Part shown: positions 1-8,857 of the stretch, piece by piece
Layout: each line of letters opens with the position of its first letter
How positions within the stretch are numbered: position 1 is the first letter of the stretch
Source: Vibrio diazotrophicus
GTDB lineage: Bacteria > Pseudomonadota > Gammaproteobacteria > Enterobacterales > Vibrionaceae
DNA length: 64,000 nt
Direction: 5' to 3'
Assembly (NCBI RefSeq): GCF_038452265.1
Contig: NZ_CP151842.1
Location: 2,480,001 to 2,544,000 of the forward strand
Notes under the pieces: model-generated
What the model was told of the DNA's origin: nothing
The model's input: only the letters and a program-made list of their open reading frames with translations
The model's database searches: none
Program-made: the position numbers and the translations under genes

Positions 1-230
1 CCAACGGTTGGCATTTGCTATCAGAAGCCAACAGTCGTAATGGCAATCAGGCAGAAGATTTGGCCGCTCAAGCCGAAGTCCTAGCGTTACGTGCCAACTG
101 GAACAAAGCCATTCAGCTATATACACAAGCCAGCCAACTCGCCAAGCTAGGCAGTTTAGAACAAGCGCGATATGACGCTCGTATTGATCAGCTAATGATA
201 CAAAGAGAACGATTCTTATCGCTTCAATAA
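1..230 (+). CDS. bepA: BepA-family periplasmic protease/chaperone, C-terminal end only
   Basis: Only the last 75 codons are in the window; the reading frame begins at base 3 and the gene is cut by the window edge. The visible part is a helical TPR-like tail ending with the motif KLGSLEQARYDARIDQL, which is closely like the tail of E. coli BepA (YfgC). BepA is an M48 metalloprotease with a TPR domain that helps assemble or degrade the outer-membrane protein LptD. The catalytic HExxH part lies outside. The arsC-like gene follows 25 bases later, the same neighbour pair (yfgC-yfgD) as in E. coli, which supports the assignment. Confidence 0.8.
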   Translation, partial: NGWHLLSEANSRNGNQAEDLAAQAEVLALRANWNKAIQLYTQASQLAKLGSLEQARYDARIDQLMIQRERFLSLQ

Positions 231-255
231 TAAAAAGAGAAAGTAAGGAAAAACT

Positions 256-606
256 ATGTCTGTCGTGATTTATCACAACCCGAAATGCTCAAAAAGTCGT
301 GAAACACTGGCTTTGTTGGAACAAAACAGTGTTCAGCCAGAAGTCGTCAAGTACCTTGAAGCACCACTCAGTGTTGAACTTTTGAAAACACTTTACGCCC
401 AGTTAGGCGTGGCATCTGTGCGTGACATGATGCGTACCAAAGAAGATGTCTACAAAGAACTTGCTTTAGGTGATGCCAGCGTTTCTGACGACCAACTGTT
501 CGCTGCTATGGTCGAGAATCCAAAGCTGATTGAACGTCCTATCGTAGTTGCCAATGGTAAGGCTCGCTTAGGCCGTCCACCAGAACAGGTTCTAGAAATC
601 TTATGA
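256..606 (+). CDS. arsC: Arsenate reductase (glutaredoxin-type), ArsC/YfgD family
   Basis: This 116-residue protein has the ArsC thioredoxin-like fold signature: NPKCSKSRE near the start with the probable catalytic Cys11, and ERPIVV...KARLGRPPE near the end, which in ArsC carries the arsenate-binding arginine. The length is normal for the family. The gene follows bepA and overlaps the next gene by 4 bases (ATGA), so translation is probably coupled. There is no ars operon (no arsR or arsB) nearby, so the role may be that of YfgD, a chromosomal paralogue, rather than dedicated arsenic resistance. The start ATG has AAGGAAAAA upstream as ribosome site. Confidence 0.88.
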   Translation: MSVVIYHNPKCSKSRETLALLEQNSVQPEVVKYLEAPLSVELLKTLYAQLGVASVRDMMRTKEDVYKELALGDASVSDDQLFAAMVENPKLIERPIVVANGKARLGRPPEQVLEIL

Positions 607-1181
607 TGACCAATGTGGTTGTACTCTATTACAGCCGACACGGTAGTACTCAGTCATTGGCAAGGCAGATCGCTAGGGGTATTAACAGTATTCCGGATTG
701 TGAAGCGATTCTGAGAACAGTTCCGGAGATCAACAGCAATGAAACCAATGCTGAAGATCCATATATCACGTTAGATGAGCTGAAGAACTGCGACGGTTTG
801 GCTTTGGGTAGCCCTGCATGGTTTGGCAACATGGCCGCACCTTTGAAACACTTTTGGGACCAAACCACACCTTTGTGGCTAAACGGCGATTTGATAGATA
901 AACCTGCTTGTGTGTTTACCTCTTCATCCACCTTACATGGCGGTCAAGAGAGTACACAACAAACCATGATGTTACCTCTGCTTCATCATGGCATGGTTAT
1001 TGTGGGCATCCCCTACTCTGAGCCGAAATTGCATACTTCCGTATCAGGTGGCACCCCCTACGGTGCTAGCCACGTATCGCAATTGAACAGCAAACTCTCT
1101 GAAGATGAAAGCGAACTTGCACGTCAACTCGGAAAACGTCTTGCTAAGCTAGCGCGACAACTAAAAGATGCATCGAACTAA
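603..1181 (+). CDS. NAD(P)H:quinone oxidoreductase, WrbA/flavodoxin family
   Basis: This 192-residue protein is a flavodoxin-like reductase of the WrbA group, expected to use FMN and reduce quinones by two electrons in the cytosol. The N-terminal beta strand and phosphate loop (VVVLYYSRHGST) bind FMN phosphate. GSPAWFGNMAAPLKHFWD and the TSSSTLHGGQEST segment are the typical WrbA flavin and quinone site motifs. Two start codons (603 and 606) are possible because of ATGATG; the first overlaps the arsC-like stop. Co-transcription with the arsC-like gene is likely. Confidence 0.88.
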   Translation: MMTNVVVLYYSRHGSTQSLARQIARGINSIPDCEAILRTVPEINSNETNAEDPYITLDELKNCDGLALGSPAWFGNMAAPLKHFWDQTTPLWLNGDLIDKPACVFTSSSTLHGGQESTQQTMMLPLLHHGMVIVGIPYSEPKLHTSVSGGTPYGASHVSQLNSKLSEDESELARQLGKRLAKLARQLKDASN

Positions 1182-1225
1182 AGACCGTCTCTGTTCAACA
1201 GACGAGTCTCATTAAAGGAACGACC

Positions 1226-1654
1226 ATGAGTGTTGAAATGACCTCAAAAACCAAACAGTTTCGCTGGTTAGCACTGACAAGTAACCTCGCTTTGATTGTT
1301 TGGATAGCTTTATGGCAACTGGATTTATCACCACACCCACACCTTAATCCATTGGCGTTAACGGTAGCGTGGCTGATTCCACTGCTGTTGCCTCTACCAG
1401 GTATCTTAGCGGGTAAACCTTATACCCACGCTTGGGCCAACTTTATTCTGATGCTGTATTTCTTACATGCTTTCACCATTTTGTATGTCGACGATGGCGA
1501 ACGCTGGCTGGCAGCTGTCGAACTGTTCCTCACTTTCTCAGCATTTATGGGCAACGTTTTGTACGCAAGACATCGTGGTAAAGAGTTAGGGCTGAAATTG
1601 ACCAAACTTTCTGTCGTTGAAAAACAAGAGAAACAACGATTCGACCAAGAGTAG
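1226..1654 (+). CDS. DUF2069 inner-membrane protein
   Basis: A 142-residue hydrophobic protein with about four predicted transmembrane helices, at roughly residues 13-31, 42-60, 67-86 and 92-112, and a charged C-terminal tail. It matches the DUF2069 family of small proteobacterial membrane proteins, whose function is unknown. It follows the quinone reductase by 44 bases on the same strand (AAGGAACG before the ATG), and a strong terminator follows, so it is probably the last gene of the bepA-arsC-reductase unit. Confidence 0.8.
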   Translation: MSVEMTSKTKQFRWLALTSNLALIVWIALWQLDLSPHPHLNPLALTVAWLIPLLLPLPGILAGKPYTHAWANFILMLYFLHAFTILYVDDGERWLAAVELFLTFSAFMGNVLYARHRGKELGLKLTKLSVVEKQEKQRFDQE

Positions 1655-1680
1655 CAAAGACTTTAAAGAGCAAAAAGAAA

Positions 1681-1707
1681 GCCCCTGTTGTGATGAGCAA
1701 CAGGGGC
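1681..1707. terminator. Bidirectional rho-independent terminator
   Basis: A perfect 10-bp stem (GCCCCTGTTG with CAACAGGGGC) and a 7-base loop lie between the convergent DUF2069 and DUF2066 genes. It has a weak T-rich side downstream and an A-rich side (AAAAAGAAA) upstream, so it can serve both strands. Confidence 0.8.
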
Positions 1708-1758
1708 TTCTTATATTTATTTGCGTCTATCTTGCCTTTCGATACTTAATCGGACAGA

Positions 1759-2952
1759 TTAATCTAACCAAGTAAAACGCAAAGTTTTCTCCATTGAAAC
1801 AGGCTCTGTCACAACCGACATATCACCTTGTTGAGTAGGCTCGCTGCTATCAACAGGGTTCACAACCGCAGGCTCAGTCGTATCAATAGCTTGGTCTTGT
1901 GGCTCTTGAACTGAGTTTGCTTGTTCAACTGACGGTTCCACAGGTAAAGGTTGCGGAACTTCTAGCTCTGGAGCCTTTTGAACTTGGGCAATACGCAGTA
2001 CTTCTTGCTCGAAATCCTCTTCAGTCGCCAGCAAGTGAACATTGAACACCACTTCTTGACCTTGGATTTTAAGAATATCGAGTGAAGCCACTGAGCTTAA
2101 CGCTTTTAAGCGTTTTTCTAATGAGAAAAAGTCTTCAGCATTTTTAATTGAATCAAATGATGCTAATACGGTTTGTGAAGACTCAGAACCAATCAGTACG
2201 GAGTTTTTCTTTGCGTAGTAGTCACTAATTTGATCAATCATCTCTGCCGCTGCGGCACTGCCAGATGCTCTTCCTGTCATTGGCGCTTTCTGTGACTGAA
2301 GCATGTTGTAAGCATTTTGGTCATACAGTGTCCAACGCAAATCGTTGCCTTGCGCTTTAACTACTAATACTGCATCTGTTGGGTAACGATCACTTGCTAG
2401 GCTGATAGGTTTAATGAAACCACCCCACAGATCAGAAATTTCTAACCCTGTAATGTCATCAAAATCACCAACCGGGACAGTGATAGGCAACCCTCTCGCC
2501 AAGGATTCCTCTTTCAACTGTTTTAGAATCTTAGAGTCAGAATGTTCCCAACTGATCACACGTTCGTATGGGGTCTCTTCCACCAGCCAAACTAAAAGGT
2601 TAGCGCGATTTTCAGGCCAGAATGGCAACTGAGCTTGAGTAATCAGAGAACGAATTTGCGGCGCGCTGAACTGCATGGTTATCGTAGAGACATCGTTTGT
2701 CTGACCATAACTAAACTGGTTTAGATATTGGTTATATTTACTTAACGCCTTTTGAACTACTTCATTGTTTACGGCATCTTTATCGCCCGTGGCGCGAACA
2801 ATAACGTTTTGCATACCCAGCGATCGAGCTTTGGCATCTGCACCTTCTTGTGTCTGATCAATAACGACTTCTGTTTTGTACAGATTAACCGTGGTGAGTG
2901 CAGAAGCTGGGAGAGACGTTAATCCCATCAGCAAAAAAGCTAAATAGCGCAT
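1759..2952 (-). CDS. DUF2066 exported protein
   Basis: The reading frame continues upstream to 3048, but the ATG at 2952 starts a classic signal peptide (MRYLAFLLMGLTSLPASA, cleavage after ASA) with a purine-rich site before it, so that start is chosen (397 residues). The body matches the DUF2066 family found in Vibrio and related genera, whose function is unknown. The C-terminal third (about residues 320-385) is rich in Pro, Glu, Gln and Val and probably disordered. The protein is likely periplasmic or envelope-bound. It is divergent from uraA and convergent with DUF2069, so it is probably a single-gene transcript. Confidence 0.8.
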   Translation of the reverse strand: MRYLAFLLMGLTSLPASALTTVNLYKTEVVIDQTQEGADAKARSLGMQNVIVRATGDKDAVNNEVVQKALSKYNQYLNQFSYGQTNDVSTITMQFSAPQIRSLITQAQLPFWPENRANLLVWLVEETPYERVISWEHSDSKILKQLKEESLARGLPITVPVGDFDDITGLEISDLWGGFIKPISLASDRYPTDAVLVVKAQGNDLRWTLYDQNAYNMLQSQKAPMTGRASGSAAAAEMIDQISDYYAKKNSVLIGSESSQTVLASFDSIKNAEDFFSLEKRLKALSSVASLDILKIQGQEVVFNVHLLATEEDFEQEVLRIAQVQKAPELEVPQPLPVEPSVEQANSVQEPQDQAIDTTEPAVVNPVDSSEPTQQGDMSVVTEPVSMEKTLRFTWLD

Positions 2953-3109
2953 ATTGTTCCTACGTTCTAAGTTTCTGAAAGTTGATGATAAGCAACTATC
3001 GTTTATGGGGCAAGGTGAGTGCTCGCCACTGGTGATAAAAGTTTCCAAACTTTTACTTTGGCTCGCCGAATGTAAATGACAAAAGTAACAAAAATTGATC
3101 TAGTTTAAA

Positions 3110-3125
3110 TGGCAAACGTTTGCAA
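3110..3125 (+). promoter_or_regulatory. PurR operator in front of uraA
   Basis: The perfect 12-bp palindrome GCAAACGTTTGC at 3112-3123 matches the core of the PurR operator (consensus ACGCAAACGTTTNCNT). It is centred about 54 bases before the uraA start. PurR represses purine and some pyrimidine/uptake genes when hypoxanthine or guanine is abundant. Confidence 0.85.
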
Positions 3126-3171
3126 AAGTGATAGAATCCCGCGAATTTTGTTTAGCTACAGGGAAAATACC

Positions 3172-4428
3172 ATGAAAAATGCCATTTTGGGCACTCAGAT
3201 GCTGTTTGTTGCATTTGGGGCGTTAGTGCTGGTTCCGCTGCTGACGGGACTCGATCCTAACGTTGCTTTATTCGGTGCTGGTGCCGGCACATTACTCTTC
3301 CAAATTATTACCCGTCGTTCTGTTCCTATCTTCCTCGCTTCTTCTTTTGCCTTTATTGCTCCTATCATGTTTGGTGTTCAAACATGGGGTATTCCTGCAA
3401 CTATGGGTGGCTTAGTCGCAGCAGGTGCTGTTTACATTATTCTTGGCAGTTTCATTAAACTTCGCGGTGTAGAGTTCATCCACAAAATTCTGCCACCTGT
3501 AGTAGTTGGCCCAGTCATTATGGTTATCGGTCTTGGTCTAGCCCCAGCAGCGGTAAACATGGCACTAGGTAAGAGTGGTGATGGTGCATTCCAACTGGTT
3601 GACGGTGATGCTTCTCTTTGGATTTCTTGTGTATCTCTACTTGTTACTATTGTCGCTAGTGTATTTGCTAAAGGTTACTTTAAGCTAATCCCAATCGTGT
3701 GCGGCATTATTGCGGGTTACTCTCTGTCTCTATTCTTTGGCGTTGTAGACTTCACTCCTGTTCGTGAAGCAGCTTGGTTCGCAATGCCTAATTTCACTTT
3801 CCCAGAGTTCAACATTAACGCCATTCTATTCATGATCCCTGTTGCGATTGCTCCTGCGGTAGAGCACGTGGGTGACATGCTGGCAATTTCGAACGTAACG
3901 GGCAAAGACTATATTAAGAAGCCGGGACTACACCGCACTATCGCAGGTGACGGAGCGGCAACAATGCTTGCAGCATTCCTAGGTGCTCCACCAAACACAA
4001 CTTACTCTGAAGTTACTGGCGCAGTAATGCTAACTAAAGCATTCAACCCAGTGATCATGACTTGGGCAGCAGTAACAGCGATCGTACTTGCTCTTGTCGG
4101 TAAACTGGGTGCTCTACTACAAACTATCCCTGTACCTGTAATGGGCGGCATCATGATTCTTCTGTTCGGTTCTATTGCAACAGTAGGTCTAAACACGCTA
4201 ATCAAAAACCACGTTGACCTGCACAAATCACGTAACCTAGTGATTGTGGCAGTAACACTGGTATTTGGTATTGGTGGTATGGCTTTCGGTGTGGGTGATT
4301 TCAGCCTACAAGGTGTAAGCTTATGCGGTATCGTTGCTATCCTACTAAACCTTCTTCTACCAAGAGATTTGGGCGAAAACCACGTTGTGGATAACGCTCA
4401 AATGGAAGAGAAAACACAAAATTCTTAA
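3172..4428 (+). CDS. uraA: Uracil permease, UraA/NCS2 (xanthine-uracil) family
   Basis: This 418-residue, highly hydrophobic protein has around 14 membrane segments and is expected to be an inner-membrane uracil:proton symporter. Recognisable NCS2 parts are the N-terminal GALVLVPLLTGL, a central PVAIAPAVEHVGD that carries the substrate-binding glutamate, and GAPPNTTYSEVTGAV. The frame is open from 3109, but the upstream part overlaps the PurR box. The ATG at 3172, with AGGGAAA before it, matches the usual UraA N-terminus. It is followed by a strong terminator and is probably monocistronic and PurR-regulated. Its partner enzyme, uracil phosphoribosyltransferase, is encoded separately at the far end of the window. 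Confidence 0.93.
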   Translation: MKNAILGTQMLFVAFGALVLVPLLTGLDPNVALFGAGAGTLLFQIITRRSVPIFLASSFAFIAPIMFGVQTWGIPATMGGLVAAGAVYIILGSFIKLRGVEFIHKILPPVVVGPVIMVIGLGLAPAAVNMALGKSGDGAFQLVDGDASLWISCVSLLVTIVASVFAKGYFKLIPIVCGIIAGYSLSLFFGVVDFTPVREAAWFAMPNFTFPEFNINAILFMIPVAIAPAVEHVGDMLAISNVTGKDYIKKPGLHRTIAGDGAATMLAAFLGAPPNTTYSEVTGAVMLTKAFNPVIMTWAAVTAIVLALVGKLGALLQTIPVPVMGGIMILLFGSIATVGLNTLIKNHVDLHKSRNLVIVAVTLVFGIGGMAFGVGDFSLQGVSLCGIVAILLNLLLPRDLGENHVVDNAQMEEKTQNS

Positions 4429-4450
4429 TAGAGACGTTACTATCTCTGTA

Positions 4451-4477
4451 AAAATGGCCTCTTGATGAGGCCATTTT
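4451..4477. terminator. Terminator after uraA
   Basis: An 11-bp perfect stem (AAAATGGCCTC with GAGGCCATTTT), a 5-base loop and flanking T/A runs sit between convergent uraA and ybaK, so it probably works on both strands. Confidence 0.8.
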
Positions 4478-4492
4478 ATTGCTTAATACAGT

Positions 4493-4972
4493 TCAAGCTT
4501 CAAGACATAAGTCTACAAACTGCGCCCGCGTTAATGTCGCTAAATCTTGCGGTGCTAGCTCAATCTCCAATCCTCTCTTCCCTGCACTCACACACATGCT
4601 TGCCAGCTCAGTGGCACTGTGATGAATGAAAGTCGGTAGCGCTTTCTTTTGTCCTAAAGGACTGATTCCGCCAACCACATATCCGGTTGTCTTCTGTGCG
4701 ATGTCTGGGTTAGCCATATCGGCTTTTTTGGCTTTCGCTGCTTTCGCTGCCAACTTGAGATTCAGTTTCTGGTCAACGGGAATGATAGCCACAGCAAGGT
4801 TTTTCTCTTCGCCATTAAGACAAAAAAGCAACGTTTTGAACACGGTTTTCGGATCTTGACCTAACGCTTCTGCCGCTTCTAAACCATAGCTGGCATTGTT
4901 AGGATCGTGTTCATATTGATGAATGGTGTGAGGGACTTTTTTTTTCTTCGCTAACTGAATCGCTGGGGTCAT
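4493..4972 (-). CDS. ybaK: Cys-tRNA(Pro)/Cys-tRNA(Cys) deacylase YbaK
   Basis: This 159-residue protein covers the whole YbaK/EbsC fold, a free-standing editing domain related to the prolyl-tRNA synthetase insertion domain. It hydrolyses cysteine mischarged on tRNA(Pro). Visible landmarks are the N-terminal TPAIQLAKKKKVPHTIHQYEHD, KTVFKTLLF with the conserved lysine, and the glycine-rich GYVVGGISPLGQKK segment. Length is normal. It stands alone between uraA and nutA and has its own ribosome site (GGAAATAGA). Confidence 0.9.
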   Translation of the reverse strand: MTPAIQLAKKKKVPHTIHQYEHDPNNASYGLEAAEALGQDPKTVFKTLLFCLNGEEKNLAVAIIPVDQKLNLKLAAKAAKAKKADMANPDIAQKTTGYVVGGISPLGQKKALPTFIHHSATELASMCVSAGKRGLEIELAPQDLATLTRAQFVDLCLEA

Positions 4973-5053
4973 TCTATTTCCTTACCACAATCTAACCTTT
5001 ATTCCTCAGGCGGTTAGCTTATCTCTTCTCGCATCAATTTACATTAATAAAAA

Positions 5054-5075
5054 AAGCGGTGTTTGCACACCGCTT
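5054..5075 (-). terminator. Terminator after nutA
   Basis: A 9-bp stem (AAGCGGTGT with ACACCGCTT), a TTGC loop, and a run of seven A on the plus strand that becomes a U-tract on the minus-strand transcript, 30 bases past the nutA stop. Confidence 0.85.
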
Positions 5076-5104
5076 ATTCAATTGCGTATCAAACAACGCA
5101 TTGA

Positions 5105-6766
5105 TTACTTGTAAACAATCTCACCTGACGGAGCATATTTGTTTACGTCAATCGGGCTGTTCGCTTCTAGGTAGTCTTTAAGAACTTCCGCATCCACGAA
5201 ACCAGTGTTTACGAAACCTTTACGGTCTGTAATCTTAGGATAGCCGTCACCACCAGCGGCGTTAAAGCTTGGAACTGTGAAACGGTAAGTGTCGTCTAGA
5301 CGAAGCTGTTTGCCACCGATAAACACGTTTGATACTTGACCATCTTGCACTTGCATTGAAATACCAGCGAATTGCGCATACGCACCTGAATCTACAGGCT
5401 TAGTCGCAACTACATTTAGGTAATCAAGCACTTCCTGACCACTCATATCGACGTAAGTAAGGATGTTGGCGAAAGGTTGAACTTTCAGTACATCTTTGTA
5501 CGTGATATCGCCTGCCGCGATAGAGTCGCGAACACCGCCAGAGTTCATCACAGAGAAATCCGCTTTCGCACGTTGCATATGCGCTGTAGCAATCAAGCGG
5601 CCTAGGTTAGTTTGTTGGAAACGAACCACGTTACGGTCACCTTCCAACTTACCATTAGACTCAGCAACTTTTGCACCTAGCTGAGCTTGGCCTTTCTCTT
5701 GATAAGGACGTAAGAACTCCAGCATTTCTTTGTTTTCTGCAATTTCAGTCGTTGCGATGACACGTTGGCTTTCACCGTTAACTTTTACTTTCTTCTTCAG
5801 GTTTACTGGAATCAAGTCATAGCTAACCATGTTCAGCTCACCGTTACGGAATTCGTAATCAGCGCGACCAACGTATTTACCCCATTCAAATGCTTGAACG
5901 ATGTAAGTGCCGTTTTGCATGTCTGGTTTACACTCATCACCCGGAGCAAAGTTTTTGTTCACTACATTCGGGCCTTCCATACACACAGGCTCCTGAGAGT
6001 GACCACCAACGATCATATCCAAGTCGCCTTCATTCAGATAGCGAGCCAGTGCAACGTCACCCGGTGCATTAATACCGTATTCACCGTTTTGGTAGTGGCC
6101 CATATGAGTCACTGCGATGATCAGATCTGGATGCTCAGTCTTTTTCAGCTCAGCAATCACTTTCTTCGCTTCTTCTTTAGGGTCACGGAAATCAATACCG
6201 CCAATGTACTCTGGGTTACCGATCTTCGCTGTATCTTCCGTTGTTAAACCGATAACAGCGATCTTGATACCTTGCTTATCAAACATTTGGTAAGGCTGGA
6301 ACAAACGCTTGCCAGTAGACTTGTCGTAAATGTTTGCAGAAAGCATTGGGAAATCCGCCCACTCACGCTGCTTGAACAGCACTTCTAGTGGGTTATCAAA
6401 CTCATGGTTACCTAATGCCATGGCATCATAACCAATCTTGGTCATCCCTTTGAAATCAGGCTCAGCGTCTTGCAGGTCTGACTCAGGAACACCTGTGTTG
6501 ATGTCACCACCTGAAAGTAGCAACAGGCTGCCGCCTTCTGCTTCAACTTGAGCGCGAATATCGTCGATCAAAGTCTTACGAGCGGCCATGCCGTACTCGC
6601 CGTATTTGTTCTGCCAGAAACGACCGTGATGGTCATTGGTGTGAAGCACTGTCAGTTTGTACGTTTTATCTGCTTCCCACTCGTGAGCAGGTTGAGTCGC
6701 ACAGCCTGCCAATGACGCTAAAATAGCGGTACTTAAAACCGTTTTAAGAATAAAGCCTTGTTTCAT
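5105..6766 (-). CDS. nutA: Lipoprotein 5'-nucleotidase (UshA/NutA family)
   Basis: This 553-residue secreted nucleotidase has a lipobox (LASLAGC) at about residues 16-22, so it is probably anchored as a lipoprotein, as described for Vibrio 5'-nucleotidases. The N-terminal metallophosphatase domain shows the metal-binding motifs LHTNDHHGRF, GGDIN and ALGNHEFD, followed by VTHMGH and GGHSQ. The C-terminal substrate domain includes NSGGVRDSI. It hydrolyses extracellular nucleotides, allowing nucleoside uptake. The annotated frame opens two codons upstream (ATG at 6772); the ATG at 6766 (MKQGF) is preferred as the usual start, though both are possible. It is a single-gene unit ending in a terminator. 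Confidence 0.92.
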   Translation of the reverse strand: MKQGFILKTVLSTAILASLAGCATQPAHEWEADKTYKLTVLHTNDHHGRFWQNKYGEYGMAARKTLIDDIRAQVEAEGGSLLLLSGGDINTGVPESDLQDAEPDFKGMTKIGYDAMALGNHEFDNPLEVLFKQREWADFPMLSANIYDKSTGKRLFQPYQMFDKQGIKIAVIGLTTEDTAKIGNPEYIGGIDFRDPKEEAKKVIAELKKTEHPDLIIAVTHMGHYQNGEYGINAPGDVALARYLNEGDLDMIVGGHSQEPVCMEGPNVVNKNFAPGDECKPDMQNGTYIVQAFEWGKYVGRADYEFRNGELNMVSYDLIPVNLKKKVKVNGESQRVIATTEIAENKEMLEFLRPYQEKGQAQLGAKVAESNGKLEGDRNVVRFQQTNLGRLIATAHMQRAKADFSVMNSGGVRDSIAAGDITYKDVLKVQPFANILTYVDMSGQEVLDYLNVVATKPVDSGAYAQFAGISMQVQDGQVSNVFIGGKQLRLDDTYRFTVPSFNAAGGDGYPKITDRKGFVNTGFVDAEVLKDYLEANSPIDVNKYAPSGEIVYK

Positions 6767-7081
6767 TGTCATACCTTTGAGCTGATGAATTCCACTACTA
6801 ATAATTTTTAAGCCTAGATCAATCTGTTTTCTGTTGAGTTCACTTGCGATTGACCTTTAAAAATAGATCTAACCTTAAAATAACCTCGTACAAGTGACAG
6901 AGTTATTTCATATTTATGTCTAATAGATCACAACAGAAACGTCAAAAAATTTAGTCACTTAATTGGCTAAATAGTAAAACTAGTTGATTGAAGCCGTTTT
7001 TTTTACTTTTTCTTAATTTAGTAAGATGAATTTGTGAATGAAATCGTTTGCTCAACGATTTAGTCACTGTCTGGCAGGCAT
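6767..7081. other. Intergenic region upstream of nutA, no gene seen
   Basis: About 315 AT-rich bases hold the leader and presumably the promoter of nutA (minus strand). I see no convincing coding frame. The open plus-strand frame from 7038 runs through the kdsA terminator and antisense to kdsA, and is rejected. Confidence 0.6.
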
Positions 7082-7110
7082 AAAAAAGCCACCCGAAGGT
7101 GGCTTTTTTT
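7082..7110 (-). terminator. Terminator after kdsA
   Basis: A stem GCCACC/GGTGGC with the stable CGAA tetraloop, flanked by six A and seven T, makes a symmetrical bidirectional terminator. It closes the hemA-kdsA unit on the minus strand. Confidence 0.88.
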
Positions 7111-7128
7111 ACACGAAAATTCATTCAA

Positions 7129-7980
7129 TTAGCGAATGTCGATGTGCTGAAAACTTTTCACTAAATCGTCCAGAGCTTTCATCTGTGCTAAGAATGGCTC
7201 AAGCTTATCAAGTGGCAATGCTGAAGGACCATCACAGCGTGCTTTTTCTGGATTTGGATGTGCTTCAATAAACAGACCAGCAATACCTGTTGCTAAGCCC
7301 GCTTTGGCTAGCTCAACAGTTTGCTCACGACGACCGCCAGAAGCTGCGCCAGATGGATCACGCATTTGTAGCGAGTGAGTCACGTCGAAGATAATTGGGC
7401 TGCCGTTTGACACTTTTTTCATCACGCCGAAGCCAAGCATATCAACCACTAGGTTATCGTAACCATGGCAAGAGCCACGCTCACATAGAATAATTTTCTC
7501 GTTGCCGCACTCAGCGAATTTCTCAACGATGTTACCCACTTGACCCGGGCTCATAAATTGAGGTTTCTTCACGTTGATTACTGCACCTGTTTTTGCCATT
7601 GCTTCAACAAGGTCAGTTTGACGAGCTAGGAAAGCTGGAAGCTGAATAACATCAACCACGTCAGCAACAGGCTGAGCTTGTGCTTCTGTGTGTACGTCAG
7701 TGATAATTTTCACACCAAAAGTATCTTTCAGTTCTTGGAAAATTTTCATGCCTTCTTCAAGACCTGGGCCACGGTAAGAATGTACTGAGCTGCGGTTTGC
7801 TTTATCAAACGAAGCCTTAAATACATATGGGATACCTAGCTTGTCTGTCACTTTTACGTAGTGCTCACAGATTTGCATAGCCATATCGCGAGATTCCAGC
7901 ACATTCATGCCTGCAAACAAGGTGAACGGTTTGTCGTTTGCGACAGGGATATCGCCAACGTGAACGATTTTTTGTTCCAT
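7129..7980 (-). CDS. kdsA: 3-deoxy-8-phosphooctulonate (KDO-8-P) synthase
   Basis: KdsA condenses phosphoenolpyruvate with arabinose-5-phosphate to KDO-8-phosphate, the first step of the lipopolysaccharide core sugar KDO. The 283-residue protein shows the family landmarks LFAGMNVLESRD, FKASFDKANRSS, IITDVHTE, LPAFLARQTDL, KKPQFMSPGQ and FIEAHPNP. The frame opens at 7995, but that ATG provides the AAGAGA ribosome site for the ATG at 7980, which gives the usual MEQKIVHVGD start. It is the last gene of the hemA operon, 18 bases after sirB1, and a terminator follows. Confidence 0.95.
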   Translation of the reverse strand: MEQKIVHVGDIPVANDKPFTLFAGMNVLESRDMAMQICEHYVKVTDKLGIPYVFKASFDKANRSSVHSYRGPGLEEGMKIFQELKDTFGVKIITDVHTEAQAQPVADVVDVIQLPAFLARQTDLVEAMAKTGAVINVKKPQFMSPGQVGNIVEKFAECGNEKIILCERGSCHGYDNLVVDMLGFGVMKKVSNGSPIIFDVTHSLQMRDPSGAASGGRREQTVELAKAGLATGIAGLFIEAHPNPEKARCDGPSALPLDKLEPFLAQMKALDDLVKSFQHIDIR

Positions 7981-7998
7981 GTTTTGTCTCTTCATTGA

Positions 7999-8808
7999 TT
8001 AATGCAAGGTCACAGTACTATGACTGAGTGCATGCATTTGAGTTTTTAATAATTCTGCTGCTGGATCATCAGGGCAATTATCAATAAAGAACTGATAATC
8101 AGACATTGCCACCTGATGACAATCTAATTGCTGATAAATATAGCCTCTATCACGGATTTCGTATGGGTCATCCGGAACAAAAGTCAGGGCTAAATCGGTA
8201 CATCTCAATGCAAGAGTGTATCTCTCTTCACGCAATAAGGCACTTTTTAGCAAGGCAAGCCAGCGGCCAATGATCGTCGGATGATCGGTTACTTTGAGGT
8301 CCTCTGCTTTCAATTTAGCGAGTGGGCCTTTCATACCAATCAACCACGCTTGCAACGTATGGTTTGATACGTACTCACCCGTAAATGGGTTTAAGTAACG
8401 ATTCGTTTCGTCTGGCCAATTCACCTGCAATAAAAATTGCGTCGGAAAAGTGATGCCTTGCATCGGAAAACCAAGCTTACGGCCCAAGTACAGAAGCAAC
8501 GCGCCTAAGCTTACTGGTACGCCTTTGCGTCTCTCTAATACTTTGTCAATAAAAGCATTGTCAGAGTCATAATACGCTTCACGATCGCCGATGAATCCCC
8601 ACTCTTTGTAAAATAAGTGCAAGAATGCATCGAAACGTTCTTTCTGTTCCGCTTTATCCGCTAATCTGGTTTCAGCTTCGTTTAGTAGACGGCTTAACTC
8701 TTGCTCAGCCCATTCTACTTGAGTTTCTGGATCAATGGCTTTATTGAGGATTAATGCTCCCTCAACCAGCTCCATCTCATCAAAATCTTCATCAAATAAG
8801 TCAAGCAT
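7999..8808 (-). CDS. sirB1: SirB1 family protein
   Basis: A 269-residue cytosolic protein with the SirB1/YchA architecture: an N-terminal transglutaminase-like domain (YYDSDNAFIDKVLERRKGVPVS at about 80-101, then GFPMQGITFPTQFLL) and a C-terminal TPR-like region (LRCTDLALTFVPDDPYEIRDRGYIY). The biochemical function is unknown; the name comes from a Salmonella locus first described as affecting invasion gene expression. The order sirB2-sirB1-kdsA downstream of prmC is the same as in E. coli. Confidence 0.88.
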   Translation of the reverse strand: MLDLFDEDFDEMELVEGALILNKAIDPETQVEWAEQELSRLLNEAETRLADKAEQKERFDAFLHLFYKEWGFIGDREAYYDSDNAFIDKVLERRKGVPVSLGALLLYLGRKLGFPMQGITFPTQFLLQVNWPDETNRYLNPFTGEYVSNHTLQAWLIGMKGPLAKLKAEDLKVTDHPTIIGRWLALLKSALLREERYTLALRCTDLALTFVPDDPYEIRDRGYIYQQLDCHQVAMSDYQFFIDNCPDDPAAELLKTQMHALSHSTVTLH

Positions 8809-8857
8809 TTAACTACTCTTTGTTCGCTAACTGGGATTATTCTGACTAGGTTGATAA

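Noticed and set aside
5765..6247. Plus-strand 160-codon frame antisense to nutA
   Set aside because: It lies fully inside the well-supported nutA gene and shows no domain or ribosome site.
7038..7271. Plus-strand frame across the kdsA terminator
   Set aside because: It reads through a strong hairpin and antisense to kdsA; no ribosome site.
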